Positions 1 to 6,995 of a DNA stretch of 16,884 nt are shown piece after piece; within the stretch, counting starts at the first letter, position 1, and every line of letters begins with the position of its first letter. This DNA is from WS-11 sp035275545. GTDB taxonomy: Bacteria > Eisenbacteria > RBG-16-71-46. The notes under the pieces were generated by a model, which saw nothing but the letters and a program-made list of their open reading frames with translations, was not told where the DNA came from and made no database searches. The stretch is taken from contig DATEMP010000338.1 of NCBI GenBank assembly GCA_035275545.1, positions 1-16,884 on the forward strand, read 5' to 3'. The position numbers and the translations under genes are program-made.

Positions 1-1101
1 GAGGCGCTCATGCCGCGCGCCGAGGTGCGCGCCGTGACGTTCACGCGCCAGTACCCGGGGCTCCTGTTCCCGGGCGAGAGCCAGCGCGATGAGAAGGCCG
101 AGCCGCCGCGCTTCCCGGTGGCGCCGCTGCTCGACTCGGTCGGGCCCTGGAGCTGGCCGGCTGCGGCGCGGCATCTGGAGTCGTTCGCGCCCGGGCTGGT
201 GATCCTCAAGTGGTGGCTGCCGTTCTTCGGCCCCGCGTTCGCTTCGACCGTGGGCCCGCTCCGGCGGCGCGGCACCCGGGTGGCCCTGGTGTGCGACAAT
301 CTCGTCCCGCACGAGCGCCGCCCGTTCGACATGGCCTTCACCCGCTGGATGCTCCGCAACTCGGACGGCTACCTCGTCATGTCGGAGAGCGTCGAGCGCG
401 ACCTGGACCAGCTCAAACCCGGCGCACCCCGCCGGCGGGTGCTCCATCCGCTCTACGCCCAGTTCGACCGCGGGCGCTGGACGCGCGCCAGCGCGCGCGA
501 GCACCTGGGACTCGAGCGCGAGGGGGAGGTGGCGGTGTTCTTCGGCTACATCCGCCATTACAAGGGCCTCGACACGCTGCTCGACGCGTGGCCGCTGGTG
601 CGCGCGCGGCGCCCGGCGACGCTGGTGGTGGCGGGTGAGTTCTACGAGGACGCCGCGCCCTACGTCGAGCGCGTCGCGCGGGCGAACGGCGGCGCGGTGG
701 CCCCCGACGGCGCAGGCGCTCCGGTCCGCCTCATGGGCCACTACCTGCCGGACGAGGAGGTCGAGGCGCTGTTCAAGGCCGCCGACGTGGTGGTGCTGCC
801 CTACCGCTCGGCGACCCAGAGCGGGGTCACGCACGTCGCCTACGCGCTCGGCGTCCCGGTCATCACCACCGACGTCGGGGGGCTCGCCGAGACCGTGCGG
901 CCGGGGGAGACCGGCCTGGTGGTGCCGCCCGAGAATCCCCAGGCGCTCGCGGACGCGGTGGTGCGGTACTTCGCCGAGGACCTGGGCCCGCGCCTGAGAG
1001 AAGGGGTCGCGGCGCTGCGGGCAGCGCACTCGTGGGAGACGCTCGCCGACCAGGTGGTCGACCTGGGCGACGCGCTCGCTCCGGCGCGAGGCTGGCGATG
1101 A
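1..1101 (+). CDS. GT4 family glycosyltransferase (5' end outside window)
   Basis: Retaining GT-B glycosyltransferase of family GT4, probably transferring a sugar from a nucleotide donor to a lipid-linked glycan at the cytoplasmic face. The frame is open from base 1. The first visible residues (EALMPRAEVRAV, then QYPGLLFPGESQ) look like the end of the first N-terminal helix and the next strand of this subfamily, so the ATG at base 10 is probably internal and a few tens of residues are missing upstream. Counting base 1 as codon 1, the C-terminal donor domain has FFGYIRHYKG at 180-189 and the TQSGVTHVAYALGVPVI segment at about 272-288, followed by VGGLAE at 292-297. This segment replaces the classical EX7E motif, as in related GT4 enzymes with an SGV...AYA pattern. 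The stop overlaps the next start as ATGA. Acceptor and donor sugars cannot be told from sequence. Confidence 0.9.
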   Translation, partial: EALMPRAEVRAVTFTRQYPGLLFPGESQRDEKAEPPRFPVAPLLDSVGPWSWPAAARHLESFAPGLVILKWWLPFFGPAFASTVGPLRRRGTRVALVCDNLVPHERRPFDMAFTRWMLRNSDGYLVMSESVERDLDQLKPGAPRRRVLHPLYAQFDRGRWTRASAREHLGLEREGEVAVFFGYIRHYKGLDTLLDAWPLVRARRPATLVVAGEFYEDAAPYVERVARANGGAVAPDGAGAPVRLMGHYLPDEEVEALFKAADVVVLPYRSATQSGVTHVAYALGVPVITTDVGGLAETVRPGETGLVVPPENPQALADAVVRYFAEDLGPRLREGVAALRAAHSWETLADQVVDLGDALAPARGWR

Positions 1102-2711
1102 GCGCCACCGCCTGGACGCCGGAGATCCCGCGCGTGCGGCCGCGCCCGTCGCCGTTCACCGCCTCCACCGCGCGCTCGATCGGCGTGTTCGCGTTCCTGT
1201 TCTTCGCGCTCACTGGCGGCGGGCGGCTCACCGGCAGCGACGAGGTGACGATGCTCGAGCTCTCGCGCGCGCTGCTGCACGGCGGCATCGCCGTGCCCCA
1301 GGGCGCCACCCTCGCCGGCCCGGACGGGCGCAACTACACGAAGAACACCGCCGGCCAGGCGGTGCTGGCGCTGCCGCTGGTGGCGGCCGCCGAGATCGCC
1401 TCCCGCGCGGCGCCGATGCCCGACGCGCGGCGCGAGCTGGTGGTGCGGTTCGTGGTCTCGTTCTTCAACGCCGTGGTGGTGGCGATCCTGCTGGGCGTGT
1501 TCTACGAAACCGTGCGCGCGCTGGGGATCGCGCCAAACACGGCGCTCAACACCACCCTGATGCTGCTGTTCACCACGCCGCTCTGGCCGTACGCCAAGAC
1601 CTTCTCGGCCGAGCCGCTCCAGGCGCTGGGGCTGCTGCTGGTGCTGTCGGGCAGCGCGCGCGCGGCGCTCGGCGACGGTCGCGGCTCGCTCTCGGCCGGG
1701 CTCGGCGTGCTGCTCGCGATCTCGGTCAAGCTCGCGATGCTGCCGCTGGCGCTGGTGTGCCTGCTGCCGCTCACGCGCGCGCGCTGGTCGGCGTGGGTGA
1801 TCCCGGTGCTCATGCTGATCGTGGCGCTCGCCGGCCACGCCGCCTACAACCAGGCCCGGTTCGGCACCCTGCTCGAGACCGGCTACGGCGCCCAGGCGAC
1901 CTGGGCCTCGCACACGACGCCGATCTGGACCGGGGTCTACGGCCTGCTGCTGTCGTCGGGCAAGGGCATCCTGTGGTTCGCCCCGGCGCTGTGGCTGGCG
2001 CCGCTCGGCGCCTGGGTGCTGTGGCGCACCGGCGCGGTCCACGCGCGCGTCGTGCTCGCGGTGCTGATCGCGTGGCTGATCGCGCTGGTGGTCTACGGAA
2101 CGTTCGAGCACTGGGCGGGGGACGGCTCGTTCGGCCCACGCTACGTCGTCCCGCTCGTGCCGCTCGCGTTCGTGGCGGTGGCGTTCGCGCTCGAGGGCGC
2201 CGGCCGGCCGCTGCGCCTGCTGGCGATGCTCCTGTGCGCCGCCGGGCTCGCGGTCCAGATCGGCGGCGTGTCGATCTACTTCGGCGCCCAGATGCGCGAG
2301 GCGGGCGATTACCCCTACACGCGCCCGCTGAACGATCCCCGCTTCATGTACGAGAGCCACTTCGTGCCCAAGGCGAGCCCGATCCTCGGCCACTGGCGGA
2401 TGCTGACGCGCAACGCGAAGGAGCACCTCGAGCACAAGCTGCCGAAGCTCTCCGCGGTGGGTGCTCCGGTGGACACGGTCGCCCGGGCGAAGGGTGCGCC
2501 GATGGGCGGCGGGGCGGACGTCGCGACCCGCGTGGGCGTGAGCCCCGAGGATCAGCAGGCGATGCTCCACGCGCTCGACTTCTGGTGGCTCTACGCGCTC
2601 TACGCGGGCGCGCCGTGGGGCCCCCTGCTCGCGGTGTTCGTCGTGCTGCTCACGCTCACCGCGTACGCCGCGCTGCGCATGCTCGCCGAGGTCGAGGAGG
2701 AGGTGGGGTGA
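1098..2711 (+). CDS. Polytopic membrane protein, GT-C-like (putative glycosyltransferase)
   Basis: 537-residue integral membrane protein with roughly 10-12 hydrophobic segments. The first is near 26-42, most of the rest lie between 85 and 390, and a last one is near 505-530. An acidic pair (D48-E49, in GSDE) follows the first segment, where GT-C glycosyltransferases carry their catalytic acidic motif. WAGDGSFGPRY at 339-349 matches a pattern I know from uncharacterised GT-C-like proteins. About 110 mostly polar residues separate the main membrane core from the final segment. The ATG at 1098 is chosen because it overlaps the upstream stop as ATGA and has GAGG at 1088-1091. Upstream in-frame starts would lie inside the previous gene. 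A role as polyprenyl-phosphate-sugar-dependent transferase or glycan polymerase on the outer face of the membrane is inference. It could also be a non-enzymatic transporter-like protein. Confidence 0.8.
   Translation: MSATAWTPEIPRVRPRPSPFTASTARSIGVFAFLFFALTGGGRLTGSDEVTMLELSRALLHGGIAVPQGATLAGPDGRNYTKNTAGQAVLALPLVAAAEIASRAAPMPDARRELVVRFVVSFFNAVVVAILLGVFYETVRALGIAPNTALNTTLMLLFTTPLWPYAKTFSAEPLQALGLLLVLSGSARAALGDGRGSLSAGLGVLLAISVKLAMLPLALVCLLPLTRARWSAWVIPVLMLIVALAGHAAYNQARFGTLLETGYGAQATWASHTTPIWTGVYGLLLSSGKGILWFAPALWLAPLGAWVLWRTGAVHARVVLAVLIAWLIALVVYGTFEHWAGDGSFGPRYVVPLVPLAFVAVAFALEGAGRPLRLLAMLLCAAGLAVQIGGVSIYFGAQMREAGDYPYTRPLNDPRFMYESHFVPKASPILGHWRMLTRNAKEHLEHKLPKLSAVGAPVDTVARAKGAPMGGGADVATRVGVSPEDQQAMLHALDFWWLYALYAGAPWGPLLAVFVVLLTLTAYAALRMLAEVEEEVG
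2694..2703 (+). promoter_or_regulatory. Strong Shine-Dalgarno site for the GTG start at 2708
   Basis: GAGGAGGAGG lies inside the last codons of the membrane protein gene, 4-7 nt before GTG at 2708. It settles the start of the following GT2 gene, whose GTG overlaps the upstream TGA as GTGA. The run also encodes the Glu-rich C-terminus (EVEEEVG) of the upstream protein. Confidence 0.7.
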
Positions 2712-3616
2712 AGCGCCTCACCATCGTCGTCCTCAGCTGGAACGGTCTCGCCTACACGCGTATCGCGCTCCAGAGCCTCTCCGCATGCCGCGTGCCCCCC
2801 GGATGGCAGGCACACCTCATGCTTGTCGACAACGCGTCGAGCGATGGCTCGGTCGAGGTGGTGCGGCGCGACTTTCCGGAGGTCGAGGTGCTGGCGCTGG
2901 ACGAGAACAAGCGCTTCGCGGGCGGCAACAACGCCGGGATCCGGAAGGCGCTCGAATCGGGGGCAGACGCGATCATGCTGGTCAACAACGACGTGGAGGC
3001 GGCAGGCGGGCTGCTCGACCACCTGCTGGGCGCGATCGAGCGCGACCCGCAGGCGGGGGCGGCCGGGCCGCTGATCTTCTTCGACCCGCCGCGCGATCAT
3101 ATCTGGTACGGGGGCGGCGTGTGCCTCCCCGCGCTCGGATACACAGCGCATCGCGGGCTGCGCGAGCGCGATCACAACCAGTTCAAGTCGATCGAGTCGA
3201 CCGGCTACCTGACCGGCTGCTGCCTGCTCGCGAGCCGCGAGGCGTGGGAGAAGGTGGGGTTGCTCGACGAGCGCTATTTCATCTACGCCGAGGACGCCGA
3301 CTGGTCGCTGCGGGCCAGGGCGGCGGGGTTCCGGCTCCTGTTCGTGCCGCGCGCGATGCTCTACCACAAGGTCTCGGCGGCCTCGGGCGCGGCGAGCCCA
3401 TGGAAGATCTACCACAGGCTGCGGGCCAACTGGACACTGTTCGCGACCCAGGCGCGCGGGATCGCACGGCTCACCTGGCTGCCGTGCTTCGTCGCCCAGC
3501 AGGCGGTGCTCGCGGTATGGCTCTTCGCACGGGGCCAGGCGGACGCCGCACGCGCCGTGCCCCGCGCGCTGTGGGACGCCGCGCGCGGCCGCCCGCCGGC
3601 AGAGGTGCAGCTGTGA
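2708..3616 (+). CDS. GT2 family glycosyltransferase (rhamnosyltransferase-like)
   Basis: 302-residue inverting GT-A enzyme of family GT2. Visible motifs in order are VVLSWNG at 7-13 (nucleotide-binding strand and loop), DNASSDGS at 41-48, NND at 93-95 in the position of the metal-binding DXD, a GYLTGCCLL segment before the acceptor site, and EDADW at 195-199 carrying the likely catalytic base. The arrangement matches WbbL/RfbF-type rhamnosyltransferases, which add rhamnose from dTDP-L-rhamnose to a lipid-linked glycan at the inner membrane. A hydrophobic stretch near 250-275 may give peripheral membrane contact. The start is GTG at 2708, supported by the GAGGAGG site and the 4-nt overlap with the upstream stop. 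The downstream methyltransferase overlaps by 4 nt. The GT2 assignment is firm; the rhamnose specificity is a family-based guess. Confidence 0.93.
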   Translation: MKRLTIVVLSWNGLAYTRIALQSLSACRVPPGWQAHLMLVDNASSDGSVEVVRRDFPEVEVLALDENKRFAGGNNAGIRKALESGADAIMLVNNDVEAAGGLLDHLLGAIERDPQAGAAGPLIFFDPPRDHIWYGGGVCLPALGYTAHRGLRERDHNQFKSIESTGYLTGCCLLASREAWEKVGLLDERYFIYAEDADWSLRARAAGFRLLFVPRAMLYHKVSAASGAASPWKIYHRLRANWTLFATQARGIARLTWLPCFVAQQAVLAVWLFARGQADAARAVPRALWDAARGRPPAEVQL

Positions 3617-4488
3617 GCGCGGCGGCGCCGGAGTCGGAAAACGCGGGGAATGCCGACTGGGCGAAGAAGCCGGTGCGCGCGCCGGACGAGCCGCCGCTCT
3701 TCCTCCACGAGCTGATCGACGCCGCACCCGCGGGGGCGCGCGTGCTCGACGCGGGATGCGGGCCGGGCTCGTGGCGCTACGGCGAGCGCCCCGAGCTCAG
3801 GATCATCGGGTTCGACATCAAGTTCCCGCCCGGCCCGCCGGCGCGCGCTCCACACGTGGGCGTGCTGCGCGCCGACCTCGCACGGCTCCCGTTCCGCGAC
3901 GGCGCCTTCGATCTCACGCTCTGCCATTACGTGCTCGAGCACGTCACCGAGCTGGCCGCCTGCTGCGACGAGCTGGCGCGGGTCACCAGGCCCGGTGGCA
4001 CGCTCTACCTGGCGGTGCCGCGCTCGGCGTCGTTCGACGACCGCCTTTATCGGTTCGCCGGCTACTTCGCCAAGTACGCGCTCCTCAAGCTCGGCAAGCG
4101 CATCGAGCACCAGCAGCGCTTCGATCTCGAGAAGCTGCTCGCCCTCTTCGAAGCGCGCGGGCTCGAGGTCGAGTCGCTGGCGCACGTACCCGCCGGGTTC
4201 TCGTGGATGAACGATCCGCGCACCAAGCCGCTCCAGGGTCCGTTCACCGACGCGCTCGCCGGACTCCACCGCGCCACCGGGATCGACCTCGCGGCGGACG
4301 CGAACCTGGTCGCCACGTTCCGCAAGACCGGCGCCCGCGGCGTGCGGCGCACGCCGCGGCTCCGGCGCGTCACCCACGTGTGCCGCTCGTGCGGCGAGCA
4401 CAGCGTGCTGACGCCGCCGGCGCCGGCGCCCTCGACGTGGACCTGTCCCTGGTGCGGTGCAGTGAACCCGCTCGGGCGGCCGCGATGA
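3613..4488 (+). CDS. Class I SAM-dependent methyltransferase with C-terminal zinc ribbon
   Basis: 291 residues. The N-terminal two-thirds is a Methyltransf_11-type Rossmann domain: motif I VLDAGCGPGS at 44-53, acidic residue D68 after strand 2 (GFD), a DLARLPF loop with D88, and HYVLEHV from 105 with the LEH typical of the family, then RVTRPGG. The C-terminus adds C257-x2-C260-x17-C278-x2-C281, a clear four-cysteine zinc-ribbon pattern ending in CPWCGAVNP. In this operon the likely role is methylation of a sugar, either to cap a glycan chain or to modify a residue; this is inference. The start GTG at 3613 overlaps the previous stop as GTGA, with GAGGTG at 3602-3607 ahead of it. The zinc ribbon is unusual on such enzymes and may bind a partner protein or nucleic acid. 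Confidence 0.9.
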   Translation: MSAAAPESENAGNADWAKKPVRAPDEPPLFLHELIDAAPAGARVLDAGCGPGSWRYGERPELRIIGFDIKFPPGPPARAPHVGVLRADLARLPFRDGAFDLTLCHYVLEHVTELAACCDELARVTRPGGTLYLAVPRSASFDDRLYRFAGYFAKYALLKLGKRIEHQQRFDLEKLLALFEARGLEVESLAHVPAGFSWMNDPRTKPLQGPFTDALAGLHRATGIDLAADANLVATFRKTGARGVRRTPRLRRVTHVCRSCGEHSVLTPPAPAPSTWTCPWCGAVNPLGRPR

Positions 4489-5513
4489 GGGTATTGCACG
4501 CGCCCGCGGAGATCGCCGGGCAGGGCTCGGTGCTGGCGCGCGCGCTGCGCGGGCTCGGGGTCGACGCGCACTCGCTCGCCTACAACCCGGGCTTCCCGCA
4601 GTACCGCCCGGACGAGATGCACACCTACGACGACCAGCCGGTCGGGCCGCGCTACCTGGGCTACTTCAAGACGCTCGCCCGGCACATCGGGCGCTGGGAC
4701 GTCTACCACTTCCACTTCGGGCGCACGCTGGTGCCGCCGCGCAACTGGGACCTGCCGCTCTACCAGGCGCTCGGCAGGCGCGTGGTGTTCCACTACCACG
4801 GCTGCGACGTGCGCGACCGCGCCCACATGCTCGCCACCCACACGCACGCCACCTGCACCGAGTGCGACCCGTTCTGCATCCCGTCGCGGCAGAAGCGCAT
4901 CCTGGCGAGCGCTCAGCGCTTCGCGGACGCCGAGCTGGTCTCGACGCCCGATCTCTTCGAGTCGGCGCCCCGAGCCCGGCACCTGCCGGTGGCGGTCGAT
5001 CTCGCCGACTACGCGGTCGCGCTCCCAGGCGGGCAGCCGAAGCTCGTGATCCATGCGCCCACCAACCGCCTCATCAAGGGCACGCGCTACGTCGAGGCGG
5101 CGTACGCGGCACTGCGCCCGCGCTTCCCGGGGGTGCGCTTCGAGACCGTCGAGCGGAAGCCATGGCCCGAGCTGCGCCGGATCCTCGCCGAGGCGGATGT
5201 GGTGGTCGACCAGGTCTTCATGGGCTGGTACGGCATGGTGGCGGTCGAGGCGATGGCGCTCGGCAAGCCGGTGCTGTGCTTCATCCGCGACGACTTCGAG
5301 CCGTTGCTCTCCGGATGCCCGATCATCCGCTGCACGAAGGAGGATCTCGCGGACCAGCTCGCCGACACGCTCGCCGACGGCACCGACCGTGCGGCCCTGG
5401 GCATGATCGGCCGCCTCTACGTCGAGCGCGAGCACGCAGCACCCGTGATCGCCGGCCGGTTGCTCGATCTCTATCGCACGCTGCCCGCCCAGGGAGCGCC
5501 CGCGCGTGGCTGA
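4485..5513 (+). CDS. GT-B (GT4-like) glycosyltransferase with Cys cluster
   Basis: 342-residue GT-B glycosyltransferase. The N-terminal domain starts MRVLHAPAEIAGQGS, with a glycine-rich loop, and contains DVYHFHFG at 72-79 and HYHGCDVRD from 103. A cysteine cluster, C124-x2-C127-x3-C131, follows immediately. The C-terminal domain has HAPTNRLIKGT, where the lysine is expected to contact donor phosphate, and VAVEAMALGKPV with E255. Only the second acidic residue of the EX7E pair is present; the first position is G247. The ATG at 4485 overlaps the upstream TGA as ATGA, though its ribosome site is weak. The last codons overlap the flippase start by 8 nt. It probably adds one sugar of the repeat unit, of unknown identity. 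The Cys cluster could bind zinc or form a disulfide; no similar role is known to me. Confidence 0.85.
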   Translation: MRVLHAPAEIAGQGSVLARALRGLGVDAHSLAYNPGFPQYRPDEMHTYDDQPVGPRYLGYFKTLARHIGRWDVYHFHFGRTLVPPRNWDLPLYQALGRRVVFHYHGCDVRDRAHMLATHTHATCTECDPFCIPSRQKRILASAQRFADAELVSTPDLFESAPRARHLPVAVDLADYAVALPGGQPKLVIHAPTNRLIKGTRYVEAAYAALRPRFPGVRFETVERKPWPELRRILAEADVVVDQVFMGWYGMVAVEAMALGKPVLCFIRDDFEPLLSGCPIIRCTKEDLADQLADTLADGTDRAALGMIGRLYVEREHAAPVIAGRLLDLYRTLPAQGAPARG

Positions 5514-6951
5514 TCCCGCGGCCCGGTCGCCGGTGCGCGAGGCGCTGCGCCACCTGACCGGCGAGTCGCTCATCTATGGCCTCGGCCAGGTGAGCGGCCG
5601 TGCGGTGAACCTCCTGCTGGTCCCGGTGCTCACCCGCGCGCTCACGCCCGATGCGTACGGCGTGGCCGACCTGGTCCTCGCGTACTCGCAGACCGCGCTG
5701 CTGGTGCTGGTGTTCGGGATGGACAGCGCGCTGGCGCGGCACTTCTACGACGAGCCCGACCGCGGGGCGCGGATCCGCATGGCCAGCTCCTCGCTCGCGT
5801 TCCGGATCGTATCCGGCACGGTCGTGGCCCTGCTGCTCGGCCTGGTGGTCATTCCGCTCGCAGCGCCTCTGCTGGCGGGGGAGGCGTACCGCAAGTACCT
5901 GACCATCGGCGCGATCACGCTGCCGTTCACGCTGCTCACCCTGTTCGCGAACGACGTGCTGCGGGTCACCTTCCAGGCGAAGAAGTTCGTCGCGCTCAAC
6001 TTCGTCCAGACCGTGAGCGTGCTGGTGCTCTCGCTCTACCTGGTGGTCCAGCGCGACCTGGGCGTGGTGGGCGTGCTCTACGGGAAGCTGGGCGGCGACG
6101 CGATCACCGCACTGCTGGGCCTGGTCCTGTGCCGGCACTCGATCGGCTGGCGGTTCGACGGCGGGACACTGCGCCGCATGCTCGCCTACGGGTTCCCGCT
6201 GGTGCCCGCCTCGCTCGCCTACGGCGTCATCACCGCCGCGGACCGCTTCGCGCTCCAGCGCACGCGGCCGCTCGACGAGGTGGGCGTGTACGCGGTGGGC
6301 ATGAAGTTCTTCGCCCTGGTCACCATGGGCGTGGCCGCGTTCCAGCTCGCCTTCGGACCGTTCGCGTTCGCGCGCGCAAAGGACCCCGAAGCGCCGCGGC
6401 TGTTCGCGCGCGTGTTCCTGCTCTACACCGCGGTCGCGTGCCTGGGGGCACTCGTGGCGTCCGCGTTCGCGCCCGAGCTGGTGCGCATCCTGGCACCGTC
6501 GTCGTACGCGGGTGCGGCGGCGCCGGCGCTGTGGCTCACCTTTGCGGCGGTCATGCAGGGCGCATACACTGTCGGCGGTCTCGGCATCGCACTCTCGCGT
6601 CGCACCGTGCTGGTCGGCTGGGCGGCGGCGGGTGCTGCGCTCGTGGCCGTGGCTGCCAACGCCCTGCTCACCCCGCCGCTCGGCCCGGTGGGCGCGGCGA
6701 TGGCGACCTTCGCCGCCCACGCGGCCTCGGCCGTGATCGCCACCCTCACCGCGCAACGCGTTCATCCGCTGCCTCATCGCGGCGGGCGGCTGGTGACGAT
6801 GGTGGTGATCGCGCTCGCCCTGGCGCTGGCGCTGCAGCGGTGGGCGCCGGGCGGGTTCGCGGGTGTGGCGGTGCGGCTGGCGGTGGCGGGTGTGTACGCG
6901 GTCATCGCGGCGCGGCTCTCGGGGCTGCGCTGGCCGCCGGGTTCGCCGTGA
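5506..6951 (+). CDS. Oligosaccharide flippase (Wzx/MOP exporter superfamily)
   Basis: 481-residue membrane protein with about 12-14 hydrophobic segments along the whole length. It opens with ESLIYGLGQVSGRAVNLLLVP and LTPDAYGVADL, a typical polysaccharide_synt/RfbX-type N-terminus in which the first two helices are joined by a short loop. In this superfamily the protein moves undecaprenyl-diphosphate-linked oligosaccharides from the cytoplasmic to the outer face of the inner membrane. Start GTG at 5506 has AGGGAG at 5491-5496, about 9 nt upstream, and overlaps the previous gene by 8 nt. Its place after several glycosyltransferases and a methyltransferase suggests it exports their product. A Wzy-dependent pathway would also need a polymerase and chain-length regulator, which are not obvious in the window. 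Confidence 0.92.
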   Translation: MADPAARSPVREALRHLTGESLIYGLGQVSGRAVNLLLVPVLTRALTPDAYGVADLVLAYSQTALLVLVFGMDSALARHFYDEPDRGARIRMASSSLAFRIVSGTVVALLLGLVVIPLAAPLLAGEAYRKYLTIGAITLPFTLLTLFANDVLRVTFQAKKFVALNFVQTVSVLVLSLYLVVQRDLGVVGVLYGKLGGDAITALLGLVLCRHSIGWRFDGGTLRRMLAYGFPLVPASLAYGVITAADRFALQRTRPLDEVGVYAVGMKFFALVTMGVAAFQLAFGPFAFARAKDPEAPRLFARVFLLYTAVACLGALVASAFAPELVRILAPSSYAGAAAPALWLTFAAVMQGAYTVGGLGIALSRRTVLVGWAAAGAALVAVAANALLTPPLGPVGAAMATFAAHAASAVIATLTAQRVHPLPHRGGRLVTMVVIALALALALQRWAPGGFAGVAVRLAVAGVYAVIAARLSGLRWPPGSP

Positions 6952-6966
6952 TGAGAGTGCGGTAGA

Positions 6967-6989
6967 GCGTTCAACCACGGGAGGAACGC
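6967..6989 (+). promoter_or_regulatory. Small inverted repeat with ribosome site in its loop, before the AsnB-like gene
   Basis: The 44-nt gap between the flippase and the AsnB-like gene contains GCGTTC (6967-6972) and its exact complement GAACGC (6984-6989). They are separated by 11 nt that hold most of the Shine-Dalgarno sequence GGGAGG (6979-6984). A 6-bp stem could form in mRNA and present or hide the ribosome site. A repeat this short may be chance in such GC-rich DNA. No promoter boxes are visible here. Confidence 0.3.
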
Positions 6990-6995
6990 GGGCAC

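Noticed and set aside
840..2570. Minus-strand open frame of 576 codons opposite the GT4 and GT-C-like genes
   Set aside because: Composition is Arg/His/Gln/Glu-rich with no domain or membrane pattern. It is opposite genes with clear motifs and arises from extreme GC third-position bias, which removes stop codons on the other strand.
6951..6965. Four-codon ORF (MRVR) overlapping the flippase stop as TGATGA
   Set aside because: Too short to support as a gene; no ribosome site ahead of it. It might only reflect chance in the gap.
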